DNA from: Bacteroidales bacterium
Lineage (GTDB): Bacteria > Bacteroidota > Bacteroidia > Bacteroidales > UBA7960
Direction: 5' to 3'
DNA length: 15,957 bases
Assembly (NCBI GenBank): GCA_007124575.1
Contig: SLEW01000015.1
Location: 1 to 15,957 of the forward strand
Positions within the stretch are counted from its first letter, which is position 1, and the number at the start of each line of letters is the position of its first letter. Below are positions 1-6,796 of this stretch, one piece after another. The translations under genes were made by a program, and so were the position numbers. A model generated the notes under the pieces. That model was not told the DNA's origin. It saw only the letters and a list, made by a program, of their open reading frames with translations, and did not search any database.

Positions 1-203
1 AAGCTGCCGTCATCAGCATATATGTCGCCACGAATCGCTTCTATCGTCGCATACCGGGTAGTGGTCCTGCGGGCCATCTCACGCCAGTATTCCCCTTCAG
101 CGAACTGAATATAGGCCACCTTTCCAATGACCAGTAAGGCAAAAAAGGCCATCAGGAAATAGATAAGGCGCATCCTCCATAATATGTCGCTTCTCTCTTC
201 CAT
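1..203 (-). CDS. ftsI: FtsI-type penicillin-binding protein, N-terminal part (cut by window edge)
   Basis: This is the first 67 codons of a gene that runs off the left edge. The ATG is at 203. The protein opens with a short charged cytoplasmic tail, then a single membrane anchor at about residues 12-33, then a juxtamembrane stretch ending in RGDIYADDGS. An RG(D/N)IxxxDG motif just after the anchor is typical of class B penicillin-binding proteins, the division transpeptidases that cross-link septal peptidoglycan. The SxxK, SxN and KTG catalytic motifs would lie outside the window. Its place after mraZ, rsmH and the ftsL-like gene on the same strand is the standard dcw order and supports FtsI (PBP3). 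A 70-bp gap separates it from the ftsL-like stop. I see no clear Shine-Dalgarno site, which is common in Bacteroidota. Confidence 0.88.
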   Translation of the reverse strand, partial: MEERSDILWRMRLIYFLMAFFALLVIGKVAYIQFAEGEYWREMARRTTTRYATIEAIRGDIYADDGS

Positions 204-273
204 TAGTTGTTTTGGGTGGTGGTATTATTTACTGATTAACCAAAGTGGCCTGATGATCATATCCCTGCACGGG

Positions 274-681
274 TCAGCGTCTCCATCCAGGCAAACGATC
301 CCATAGCTTTTTCTCTTCTTCGGGCAAAAGTTGCCTGGGAGGCTCGGTGGGCTCTGTAAAGCCCTCGGCCCGGAGCCTGCGTGCCATTTCAGACTGCTTT
401 GTCAGATGCATGTAATCAGACCTGCCCTGGATGTATTTGACCCTTAATTCGGTCATTTCGTTTCGCAAATGTTCCACTTCTCTCGTTTTTCGCTCAGCAT
501 AGTAGGTGTTGAAAATGAGAAACAAGGCCAGGGCAGACAAAAACAAAATAAAGCGCATGGCCGGCATATTGGTTCTTCCCAGGAACAGGCTGCCGTCGAG
601 CATGGCCGACAAAAAGCGGGAAAAACCATTATCTGTGGCTCTTGCTTTCTTTTCCTTTTTCTTGTAATTGTTACCTGCCAT
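274..681 (-). CDS. FtsL-like cell division protein
   Basis: A 135-residue bitopic membrane protein. A basic N-terminus (KKKEKKAR) is followed by one hydrophobic segment at about residues 43-60. Next comes a charged helix at about 62-100, rich in Glu, Arg and Leu and likely a coiled coil, then a short Pro-rich tail. This is the architecture of FtsL/FtsB-type divisome proteins, which hold the FtsQLB complex together and activate FtsWI. Sequence conservation in this family is low, so the call rests mostly on position between rsmH and ftsI and on topology. Bacteroidota carry a recognised FtsL-like family here. The start ATG overlaps the end of rsmH by 11 bp, so the two are probably translationally coupled. 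Confidence 0.85.
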   Translation of the reverse strand: MAGNNYKKKEKKARATDNGFSRFLSAMLDGSLFLGRTNMPAMRFILFLSALALFLIFNTYYAERKTREVEHLRNEMTELRVKYIQGRSDYMHLTKQSEMARRLRAEGFTEPTEPPRQLLPEEEKKLWDRLPGWRR

Positions 682-1582
682 GGTGATTGACTTTTTCAGC
701 TACACGAAGCCTTGCACTTCTGGCTCTTTTGTTTCTTTCAATCTCAGAATCATCGGGCTTTATTGCTTTTGACAAAGGCAGCCATGGTGTTACAGGATGG
801 CCGTAAAAATCCTTCTGTAGCTGCCCTTCAAAATTTCCCGTTTTCATAAAGTTTTTTACAAGCCTGTCCTCCAGGGAGTGATATGAGATAACTACAAGTC
901 TGCCCCCGGTCGTCAGCACCTCCAGGCTTTGTTGTAAAAAGATCTTCAACGCCTCCAGCTCCTGGTTAACTTCTATGCGTAAAGCCTGAAATATCTTTGC
1001 CAGAAACTTGTTTTCCCTGCCCCTGGGTGCCAGATGCGAAATTGCCCCTGATAACCCGGATGTGCTGGTAATATGTTTCTGTGTTCTTTTCTTCTCTAAT
1101 TCATAAGCTATTCTCCGGGCGTTGCGCAATTCCCCGTAATAATAAAGCACGTCAGCAAGCTTGTCCGTGTCGTATGTATTTATGATTTCTGCGGCAGTGG
1201 TCTTAGCCTGACGGTTCATCCGCATGTCGAGCGGACCGTCAAACCTTGTTGAAAATCCGCGATCCGCCTCATCAAACTGGTGGGAAGAAACCCCCAGGTC
1301 GGCCAGGATCCCATCCACGGGAATGCTGTCATAATGCTTCAGGAAGTTTTTCATGTACCTGAAGTTGTGATTAAGAAAAAGGATTCTTTCATCACGGGGC
1401 ACGTTGGCGGCTGCTTTTTCGTCCTGGTCAAAAGCCACAAGTCTTCCATTTCCCAGCTTATCCAGGATGGCCATGCTATGCCCGCCGCCACCGAAAGTGG
1501 CGTCCACGTATGTGCCGCCAGACCTTACAGCCAGCGCTTCAATAGCTTTTTCTGGCATTACTGCATTATGATAAGCCTTCAT
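671..1582 (-). CDS. rsmH: 16S rRNA (cytosine1402-N4)-methyltransferase RsmH (MraW)
   Basis: RsmH uses S-adenosylmethionine to methylate N4 of C1402 in the 16S rRNA decoding centre. Visible motifs are the SAM-binding DATFGGGGHS (residues 27-36), DLGVSS (95-100), RGFS (108-111), PLDMRM (117-122) and the late ISYHSLEDRLVK block, all diagnostic for the family. From the ATG at 1582 the protein has 303 residues, close to the usual length. The frame could also open at a GTG six bases upstream. The ATG at 1582 is preferred because a full AGGAGG lies 5 bases before it, and that site overlaps the GTG. The gene overlaps the end of mraZ by 17 bp, with its ribosome-binding site inside mraZ, so the pair is co-transcribed and probably coupled. 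Confidence 0.96.
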   Translation of the reverse strand: MKAYHNAVMPEKAIEALAVRSGGTYVDATFGGGGHSMAILDKLGNGRLVAFDQDEKAAANVPRDERILFLNHNFRYMKNFLKHYDSIPVDGILADLGVSSHQFDEADRGFSTRFDGPLDMRMNRQAKTTAAEIINTYDTDKLADVLYYYGELRNARRIAYELEKKRTQKHITSTSGLSGAISHLAPRGRENKFLAKIFQALRIEVNQELEALKIFLQQSLEVLTTGGRLVVISYHSLEDRLVKNFMKTGNFEGQLQKDFYGHPVTPWLPLSKAIKPDDSEIERNKRARSARLRVAEKVNHHGR

Positions 1583-2039
1583 CGTCACCTCCTGATGATT
1601 GGTTTATCTTGCCCATCACTTCTTCTGCAAGAGAAGAAAAATCATCTGGTTCGTTAGCCATCATTTTCTCATATGCATCCCTGGCCCATATTTCTATCCT
1701 GTTGCCATAAGCGAAAAGCACAACCTCCCTTTCGATCCCACCATAACTTATTAACTGTTTTGGCACAAGCAACCTTCCGGTTGAATCCAGGCGGAGGTCA
1801 CTGGCCCCTCTGAAAAAATACCGCACAAACTCACGGTTTTTTTTGTTGTATAGGTTCAATGCGTTAACTTCACGCGAAATTTTCATCCATTCACTCCGGG
1901 GATAGAGTGTAAGGTTATTTTCGAAACCACGGTTGATCACAAAATGCTCCTGATCCTCCGGTCCAAGCTGCTTTCGCAGCCCCGAGGGCATCATTAAACG
2001 GCCTTTTGCGTCAACTTTACATTCAAATTCTCCCAGCAT
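1566..2039 (-). CDS. mraZ: Transcriptional regulator MraZ
   Basis: MraZ is a ring-forming DNA-binding protein with two SpoVT/AbrB-like half domains that controls the dcw cluster and autoregulates. Both signature DxxxGR loops are visible: DAKGR at residues 10-14 followed by LMMP, and DSTGR at 85-89 followed by LLVP. At 157 residues it is slightly longer than the roughly 145-150 usual in other phyla; the extra length is an acidic C-terminal tail. It is the first gene of the minus-strand run mraZ-rsmH-ftsL-ftsI, and its stop codon falls inside rsmH. Three GTGG repeats 49-73 bp upstream of the start fit the operator known for this protein. Confidence 0.96.
   Translation of the reverse strand: MLGEFECKVDAKGRLMMPSGLRKQLGPEDQEHFVINRGFENNLTLYPRSEWMKISREVNALNLYNKKNREFVRYFFRGASDLRLDSTGRLLVPKQLISYGGIEREVVLFAYGNRIEIWARDAYEKMMANEPDDFSSLAEEVMGKINQSSGGDDEGLS
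1588..1593 (-). promoter_or_regulatory. Shine-Dalgarno site of rsmH
   Basis: On the minus strand this reads AGGAGG, five bases before the ATG at 1582 and inside the 3' end of mraZ. It decides the rsmH start: the alternative GTG (1586-1588) overlaps the site and could not use it. Confidence 0.7.
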
Positions 2040-2068
2040 AATGGCACCACGTGTTGTGTTTTAAAGTG

Positions 2069-2076
2069 TAAATATA
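2069..2076 (-). promoter_or_regulatory. Possible -7 element of the mraZ promoter
   Basis: The minus strand reads TATATTTA, seven of eight positions of the Bacteroidota -7 consensus TAnnTTTG with the last base different. Transcription would begin near 2062, giving a leader of about 20 nt. I see no clear TTG at the -33 position; that space is filled by the GTGG repeats. This is the arrangement expected if MraZ bound there competes with RNA polymerase. Confidence 0.3.
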
Positions 2077-2087
2077 TGAATAAAATT

Positions 2088-2112
2088 ACCACTTTTTACC
2101 ACTTTTTACCAC
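2088..2112 (-). promoter_or_regulatory. MraZ box: three 10-bp direct repeats
   Basis: On the minus strand the sequence contains GTGGTAAAAA twice in tandem followed by a third GTGGTAA, so GTGG recurs every 10 bp (plus-strand ACCAC at 2088, 2098 and 2108). MraZ operators described in other bacteria are two to four direct repeats with a T/GTGG core spaced about one helical turn. The first two units are identical across all ten bases. The position just upstream of the possible mraZ promoter fits an autoregulatory operator for the whole dcw run. The repeat is seen directly; MraZ binding is inferred. Confidence 0.72.
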
Positions 2113-2267
2113 ATTGTTAATAACTTTTTGGTGTTTGGATTTTGTATATGCCGGGATATATGGGTTTAATGTCCAATGAATCAGCTCTTTGCAAAAAAAA
2201 TTTAACGCCCTGGGCGGGGATGTTTTGTGAAGAACTATTGTAGGGATTCAGGTCTGAGTTCAATGTG

Positions 2268-2300
2268 TTGTACATCTTGTTTTTGTTTTTTATATTTTTG
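2268..2300 (+). promoter_or_regulatory. Bacteroidota-type promoter for the acyltransferase operon
   Basis: TATTTTTG at 2293-2300 matches the -7 consensus TAnnTTTG exactly. A TTG at 2268-2270 lies 22 bp upstream, within the tolerated spacing for the -33 element in this phylum. Transcription would start near 2307, leaving a leader of about 55 nt before the ATG at 2362. The T-rich surroundings raise the chance of an accidental match. Confidence 0.45.
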
Positions 2301-2361
2301 TAATTTTCGGATAAGTTTCGGGCAAATGGCTTTTCGGGAATTTTATTTAGTTGCATGAGAG

Positions 2362-3207
2362 ATGAACAAAGAGGAGTTACAACTAATTGACGTTGACAAG
2401 GTACTTCGCGCAAAGACGGGTGCAGCATATCGCTTGATTCCCCGGCCTTTGATAAGCTACCTGAAGCGCATTGTGCACCAGGACGAGATCAATGAAGTAC
2501 TAAGAGAGCATAGGGGTGAGGATGGTTTGTCTTTTATCAAATCCGTATTGATTGACCATTTTGATCTGGATATTGAGGTGGTGAATTTTGAGCACTTGCC
2601 TGCGGACGGCAGATATGTTGTAGCATCAAATCATCCTTTGGGGGGGTTGGATGGATTAGCTTTGATGCATGTGATTGGCAGGAAGCGCACGGATTTCAAG
2701 TTTTTAGCCAATGATATTTTACTGGAGCTTAGCAACCTGAAAGATTATTTTGTACCTGTTAACAAGCATGGCCGACACAAGATTGAATCTGTCAGGGCAT
2801 TGGAGCGTTGTTTTGCTTCAGATGACCTCGTCCTGATCTTTCCCGCCGGCCTGGTTTCGCGAAAGCAGGGTAAACAAATAAAGGATCTGGAGTGGAAAAA
2901 AACGGTGATTACCAAGGCTGTTAAGCACCAGCGGGATGTGATTCCGGTATATATTGAAGGGAAAAATTCCGCATTTTTTTATAATTTAGCTCGTTGGCGG
3001 AAGCGTTTGGGCATTAACTTTAACCTGGAAATGCTTTATCTGCCAGATGAAATGTTTAAGCAGCAGGAGAAAAAGATAAGGATTATCTTTGGCAAGCCTG
3101 TTTCGTATACTACCTTTACAAAAGAATTTTCCCATCATGAGTGGGCGCAAAAGTTGAAGGAGCATGTATATCGTCTTCCGGAAGGAGACGTAACGTTTAA
3201 TGAATAA
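2362..3207 (+). CDS. PlsC-like lysophospholipid/O-acyltransferase, probable GlsA-type lipid synthase
   Basis: A 281-residue acyltransferase. The catalytic histidine motif is NHPLGGLD (N90, H91, D97), so five residues lie between His and Asp instead of the four of classical PlsC; I recall NHPLGGLDG as normal for this Bacteroidota subfamily. Block II appears as VPVNKHGR (131-138), block III as FPAGLVSRK (160-168) and block IV as IPVYIEG (194-200). There is no clear transmembrane helix, so it is probably a peripheral inner-membrane enzyme. It overlaps the next gene, an OlsB-like N-acyltransferase, by 8 bp. In Bacteroides such neighbouring genes (glsA/glsB) make glycine lipids: GlsB N-acylates the amino acid and GlsA adds the second acyl chain to the hydroxyl. 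That assignment is inferred from context; a plain 1-acylglycerol-3-phosphate acyltransferase is the alternative. Confidence 0.8.
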   Translation: MNKEELQLIDVDKVLRAKTGAAYRLIPRPLISYLKRIVHQDEINEVLREHRGEDGLSFIKSVLIDHFDLDIEVVNFEHLPADGRYVVASNHPLGGLDGLALMHVIGRKRTDFKFLANDILLELSNLKDYFVPVNKHGRHKIESVRALERCFASDDLVLIFPAGLVSRKQGKQIKDLEWKKTVITKAVKHQRDVIPVYIEGKNSAFFYNLARWRKRLGINFNLEMLYLPDEMFKQQEKKIRIIFGKPVSYTTFTKEFSHHEWAQKLKEHVYRLPEGDVTFNE

Positions 3208-4168
3208 TTTGAACCAGCAGGAGATGAAAAAGAATGAAAAGCTTATACCTCAGGTAGACAGGGAGCTACTGAAGGAAGAGCTTAATAAAGATACATTTTT
3301 CAGGCATACCAACAATGCGCACAATGAAATCTATGTAGTAGATGCACATGGTTCGCCTCATACTGCCAGGGAGATAGGACGTTTGCGTGAGCTTTCCTTC
3401 AGACAGGCTGGCGGGGGTACAGCTAAGGCCTGTGATCTTGACTTTTTTGATACGGCAGAGGTTCCTTACAAACAGCTCATTGTTTGGGATCCCGCAGCCG
3501 AAGAGATTATCGGGGGATATCGCTACATGTGCTGCTGGGAGGTGCCTTTTGATGAGAAAGGATCTCCTCAGATTGCCACGGCGGAGCTATTCCGGTTTTC
3601 TGACCAGTTTCTGAAAGATTTTTTTCCCTACAGCATTGAGTTGGGTCGTTCTTTTGTTCAACCTGCCTATCAGCCCTCGAGAGACAACCGTAAAAGCATT
3701 TATTCACTTGATAATCTGTGGGATGGCCTTGGTGGGCTTATGGTTGAGTATCCGGGGTTAAAATATTTTCTTGGGAAGGTAACTATGTACCAGCATTTTG
3801 ACCCCTATGCGCGTGATCTCATCCTCTATTTTATGCATCGCTTTTTCCCGGACCCGGATGAACTGATAAGGCCTATTGAACCCCTAACGATCCATACACC
3901 AGAGGAAGAGCTGGAAAAGGTATTTACCGGAGACAGTTTTGAGGAGAACTATCGCCTGCTCTCACACGCAGTTCGTCAGCGAAAAGAGAACATCCCACCT
4001 CTTTTTAGCTCTTACATGAGTCTCAGCCCTACCATGCGTACCTTTGGTACTGCTTTTAATGAAGGTTTTGGCGGTGTGGAGGAAACAGGCATCATGATTA
4101 CCATAGATGACATCTATGAGGCCAAATCGCGCCGGCATGTGAGTAACTACAAAAAGAAAAAGGCCTGA
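3200..4168 (+). CDS. OlsB-like GNAT N-acyltransferase, probable GlsB-type amino-acid lipid synthase
   Basis: A 322-residue protein of the GNAT-type family that includes OlsB (ornithine lipid synthesis) and GlsB (glycine lipid synthesis); database entries often mislabel these as 'hemolysin'. The core block is visible: RLRELSFRQAGGGT (61-74), then an acidic DLDFFD (79-84) and LIVWDP...IIGGYRYM (93-110). This matches the family pattern of an R-x-R-hydrophobic acyl-ACP-binding helix followed by a D/FD pair and a GtYR strand. The expected reaction is transfer of a 3-hydroxyacyl chain from ACP to an amino-acid amine. A GGAG lies 11 bases before the ATG, inside the upstream gene. The 8-bp overlap with the O-acyltransferase gene points to a two-gene unit that makes an aminolipid. 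The amino-acid substrate cannot be read from sequence. Confidence 0.8.
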   Translation: MNNLNQQEMKKNEKLIPQVDRELLKEELNKDTFFRHTNNAHNEIYVVDAHGSPHTAREIGRLRELSFRQAGGGTAKACDLDFFDTAEVPYKQLIVWDPAAEEIIGGYRYMCCWEVPFDEKGSPQIATAELFRFSDQFLKDFFPYSIELGRSFVQPAYQPSRDNRKSIYSLDNLWDGLGGLMVEYPGLKYFLGKVTMYQHFDPYARDLILYFMHRFFPDPDELIRPIEPLTIHTPEEELEKVFTGDSFEENYRLLSHAVRQRKENIPPLFSSYMSLSPTMRTFGTAFNEGFGGVEETGIMITIDDIYEAKSRRHVSNYKKKKA

Positions 4169-4200
4169 TCCGGCTTACCCGGTTTATTAATTTTACAAGC

Positions 4201-4815
4201 ATGCAAATCCGATCGGCTGAATTCGTGAAGAGCTCTAAACACGCAAAGGACTGTCCGGAAGCTCCTTTTCCTGAGTATGCCTTCCTTGGGCGCTCCAACG
4301 TCGGGAAGTCTACCCTTATTAATATGATCACGGGCAGAAGCAAGCTTGCCAAAACCTCCTCATCCCCGGGAAAAACGCAATTGATCAATCACTTCCTGAT
4401 AAATGATGCCTGGTACCTTACCGATTTGCCCGGATATGGTTTCGCCCGCGTGCCCATCCCAATAAAGAAGAAATGGGAGCACATGATAAAAAACTACATG
4501 CAAAACAGGGAAAACCTCATGTGTTCTTTTATTTTACTTGACAGCCGTCATGGACCCATGAAGAACGACCTGGAGTTTCTGGAATGGGTTGGCAGCAATG
4601 CACTGCCTTTGTGCCTTGTATTTACCAAGGCGGATAAATTGTCAAAATCACAGTTACAAAGGAATCTCAGCCTGTATCAAAAGAAGTTATCGGAACAATG
4701 GGAGCCACTCCCCCGGATGATTGTCAGCAGCAGTACAACCAAAGACGGGAAAGAGGACATTTTGAAGCTGATCTCACAAAGCAATAAAATTTTTGTGCCT
4801 CCAAAACCTTTTTGA
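4201..4815 (+). CDS. engB: Ribosome biogenesis GTP-binding protein EngB (YsxC/YihA)
   Basis: A 204-residue TRAFAC-class GTPase needed for assembly of the large ribosomal subunit. All nucleotide-binding motifs are present: G1 GRSNVGKST (30-38), a G2 region SSSPGKTQ (53-60), G3 DLPGYG (75-80), G4 TKAD (142-145) and G5 around VSSS (175-178). DLPGYG followed by FA, and PGKTQ..N.F, are signatures separating EngB from other small GTPases. Length fits the family. It follows the acyltransferase pair by 32 bp on the same strand and may be read from the same transcript. It converges tail-to-tail with the gldB-like gene, only 11 bp away, with no obvious terminator between them. Confidence 0.95.
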   Translation: MQIRSAEFVKSSKHAKDCPEAPFPEYAFLGRSNVGKSTLINMITGRSKLAKTSSSPGKTQLINHFLINDAWYLTDLPGYGFARVPIPIKKKWEHMIKNYMQNRENLMCSFILLDSRHGPMKNDLEFLEWVGSNALPLCLVFTKADKLSKSQLQRNLSLYQKKLSEQWEPLPRMIVSSSTTKDGKEDILKLISQSNKIFVPPKPF

Positions 4816-4826
4816 CTTCAGGAAGT

Positions 4827-5837
4827 TTAACCGGGACGGTAACGCGACTGCGTGAGAATTTTGCGGGCATCTGTTTCATTCATAAGCTCCTGCAAGCTCA
4901 CTTCCTGGTTTCGTTTCATGTATTCTCTTACGATTTGCCAGCCAAGCCAAACACCCGTTCTGGGGGCTGAGTTTCTTGAAAAGGTTGAGGTAAACGGTGC
5001 TTCCCCGGTAAATTTTGTGATGGCACTATGATCCGTGCTGTATAACAAATCGTTGTCTATCTTGTATGTCCAGGTTCGGCCGGCATTTCTTTTTATCCAG
5101 GCATTTTGTGTCCCGGAATATTTTATTTTCAATGTGTCGTGCAGATGTGGCAACATGCAATCCAGGAAATATAACTTTTTACCCTCGTATATCATATGCT
5201 CCAAAAGGGTTTCAGGCACCGGCGACACTTCAGCAAGATGCTTTAGCGCCATCATTTCCATCACATCAGCCGGAACCCGCTCAGGTAACATCCAGCGCGA
5301 TTGATAAGCCGGAATGCCTAGCTTCTGATATGCCGTATAGTCACTGCCGAGGTAGGTGTCCAGGGCAATGGCAACATTCCCGTCTGCATAAATAATAGGC
5401 ATATTGTAATCAACACCGGATATGTAAGTGTACACCAGGGGAATTGATTCCCCGGGGAAATGGTAGCTGTAATAACGAAAAGCCTCCGTAAGTGATGCAG
5501 ACAAGTCATGCATGTCTGGCCAGACTTCACGGCTGTCGAGGTAAAGATCTATCATATATGGGTCGGTAACATAGTTGTACAACTGTGTTATGCCGTCTTC
5601 CTCATCAAGGTGGTCTCCCAGGAAAAAAGAGAAATCATCCTTGTAGGGATCAATTTCCTTGCGAAGCACAAAGGGGTTTAAATTAAACAGCACCTCTTCA
5701 TATTGCCTCACTCTGATGCTGTCAATCTCAATATCAGACAAATCGGCTTCATAAAAAGGTCTCTTTTCCCAGCTTCCGCAAGAAAAAAGAAGGCCTGTCA
5801 TGATGAATCCGGTTAAAAATAAACCAAAGCTTCTCAT
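4827..5837 (-). CDS. gldB: GldB-like gliding-motility lipoprotein
   Basis: The true start is probably the ATG at 5837, giving 336 residues. It opens a clean lipoprotein signal, a hydrophobic stretch (4-17) followed by LLFSC with Cys20 as the lipidated residue. The 41 codons upstream in the same frame are not signal-like. The body matches GldB in overall pattern: an early FNLNPF...EID segment, a central DYNMPIIYADGNVAIALDTYLG block, and a C-terminal WLGWQIVREYM...LM...DARKILTQSRYRPG tail. In flavobacteria GldB is a lipoprotein required for gliding and for stability of type IX secretion components; its biochemical activity is unknown. I recall gldB being linked to gldC and nadE in other Bacteroidota. 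Here nadE lies two genes away but no gldC is present in the window. Confidence 0.8.
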   Translation of the reverse strand: MRSFGLFLTGFIMTGLLFSCGSWEKRPFYEADLSDIEIDSIRVRQYEEVLFNLNPFVLRKEIDPYKDDFSFFLGDHLDEEDGITQLYNYVTDPYMIDLYLDSREVWPDMHDLSASLTEAFRYYSYHFPGESIPLVYTYISGVDYNMPIIYADGNVAIALDTYLGSDYTAYQKLGIPAYQSRWMLPERVPADVMEMMALKHLAEVSPVPETLLEHMIYEGKKLYFLDCMLPHLHDTLKIKYSGTQNAWIKRNAGRTWTYKIDNDLLYSTDHSAITKFTGEAPFTSTFSRNSAPRTGVWLGWQIVREYMKRNQEVSLQELMNETDARKILTQSRYRPG

Positions 5838-5990
5838 CGTTGTTGTATCTTTACAGAACAAATTGTTTTTCTTAACTTTGGCCTGAGTCAGTGGCTCAAT
5901 GCCGGCAAAGGATAAAAAGCAGGCGTGACCAGTAATTAATTTATACGTGTTTGTTAGCACCTAAACACGCATTACAAACGTAATTATTTC

Positions 5991-6677
5991 ATGAAAAGTA
6001 TGAAAAAAATCACTGTTTTACTCGTATTCTTGTTGGCAGCCGGGCCGCTCCTGGCTGATGACGACTTTGGCTTTCGTTTTGGGCTCAATGCGTCACCCAA
6101 CCTGTCCTGGTTCCGCACAGAGACCCGCGGCTATGATAACAGGGGCGTTGAACCCGGTTTTTCCTATGGCCTTATCATTGATTATGAATTTGCACAGAAT
6201 TATGCCGTCACCTCAGGTTTAAACATCCTGAGTACAGGAGGAAAAATGCGCTACAGGTATTTGCATGAAGGAACTGATACACAAAAACGAAGAGACTATA
6301 ACTTAAGATACCTGGAAATTCCTCTGGGACTCAAGCTGCGGACAGATGAAATGGGTTTCATTACCTACTACGGACAGTTTGGCCTGGGTCTTGGTTTTAA
6401 CATCCGCGCAAAGGCTGATGACCGCATATACCTTGGTGATGAAGGCACATTGCGTTTTACTGACGTTGATATATCAGATTATACACGTTTTCTTCGTGCT
6501 TCGCTTGTTATTGGAGCCGGTCTGGAATATAACTTGGGCGGTCAGACTTCACTGCTTGGGGGTATCACTTTCCATAATGGTTTTTCCAATGTCCTGGACG
6601 TCGACAACCCGGCTGTCGCTACATCACCAAGCGCAGTCAACAACTATGTGGAGCTCACCCTTGGTGTAATTTTTTAA
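5991..6677 (+). CDS. Outer-membrane beta-barrel protein (PorT-like family)
   Basis: A 228-residue secreted protein. The signal peptide covers about residues 4-22 with likely cleavage after GPLLA; a second in-frame ATG three codons downstream (6000) is an equally possible start. The mature part alternates polar and hydrophobic residues in short strands, begins with FGFRFGLNASPNLSW and ends with the aromatic VELTLGVIF typical of outer-membrane barrels. The spacing suggests about eight strands, as in the PorT-like / OMP_b-brl_2 families common in Bacteroidota. It is divergent from the GldB-like gene across 153 bp. A role in type IX secretion would be attractive, since PorT itself belongs to that system. 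These small barrels have many paralogues, however, so only the family is claimed. Confidence 0.75.
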   Translation: MKSMKKITVLLVFLLAAGPLLADDDFGFRFGLNASPNLSWFRTETRGYDNRGVEPGFSYGLIIDYEFAQNYAVTSGLNILSTGGKMRYRYLHEGTDTQKRRDYNLRYLEIPLGLKLRTDEMGFITYYGQFGLGLGFNIRAKADDRIYLGDEGTLRFTDVDISDYTRFLRASLVIGAGLEYNLGGQTSLLGGITFHNGFSNVLDVDNPAVATSPSAVNNYVELTLGVIF

Positions 6678-6683
6678 ATCACA

Positions 6684-6710
6684 ACCCTGGTGTTTTTACA
6701 CAGCCAGGGT
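6684..6710. terminator. Possible hairpin after the beta-barrel gene
   Basis: ACCCTGG (6684-6690) pairs perfectly with CCAGGGT (6704-6710) across a 13-nt loop, starting 7 bp after the beta-barrel stop codon. It lacks a following T-tract on the plus strand, so it would be a poor intrinsic terminator. It overlaps the left arm of the repeat pair described separately and may instead be part of that element. Confidence 0.25.
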
Positions 6711-6777
6711 CCTGTGTCTGTAATCTCAAACTACAAACCTGATATTCCGGTATGCAGCCCGGGTGCTGTGTCGGTAA
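6698..6777. repeat. Imperfect 23-bp direct repeat with palindromic arms upstream of nadE
   Basis: Copy one is at 6701-6723 and copy two at 6755-6777; they match at 20 of 23 positions. Copy one is flanked to form ACACAG (6698-6703) and CTGTGT (6712-6717), an exact 6-bp inverted repeat. Copy two holds CAGCCCGGGTGCTG, a near-palindrome. The second copy ends 20 bp before the nadE ATG. The pair could be an operator, or simply a decayed duplication in the spacer. Confidence 0.5.
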
Positions 6778-6796
6778 CCCTAAAACCCTGTTTCTT

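Larger units (their letters stand above)
2040..2361. other. Divergent intergenic region between mraZ and the acyltransferase gene
   Basis: This 322-bp gap is AT-rich. Its left third holds the MraZ repeats and possible mraZ promoter (minus strand). Its right part holds a Bacteroidota-type promoter for the plus-strand gene. The stretch 2113-2267 shows no recognisable gene, RNA fold or repeat. The minus-strand open frame crossing it runs into the acyltransferase gene in antisense, has low-complexity Asn/Lys composition, and is not believed. Confidence 0.6.

Noticed and set aside
2117..2428. Minus-strand open frame of 103 codons between mraZ and the acyltransferase gene
   Set aside because: Low-complexity Asn/Lys/Tyr composition, overlaps the true acyltransferase start in antisense, and resembles nothing known.
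4805..4850. Shared terminator between engB and the gldB-like gene
   Set aside because: Only a 5-bp stem (ACTTC/GAAGT) with a 2-nt loop is present and no T-tract follows it in either direction.
5838..5960. Longer GldB-like start with 41 extra N-terminal codons
   Set aside because: It would bury the lipoprotein signal peptide (LLFSC) inside the protein; the ATG at 5837 gives a proper N-terminal signal.
6752..6796. Longer nadE start with 15 extra codons
   Set aside because: The extension is encoded by the palindromic repeat spacer, and NadE normally begins directly at the MRIAxxQLN strand.
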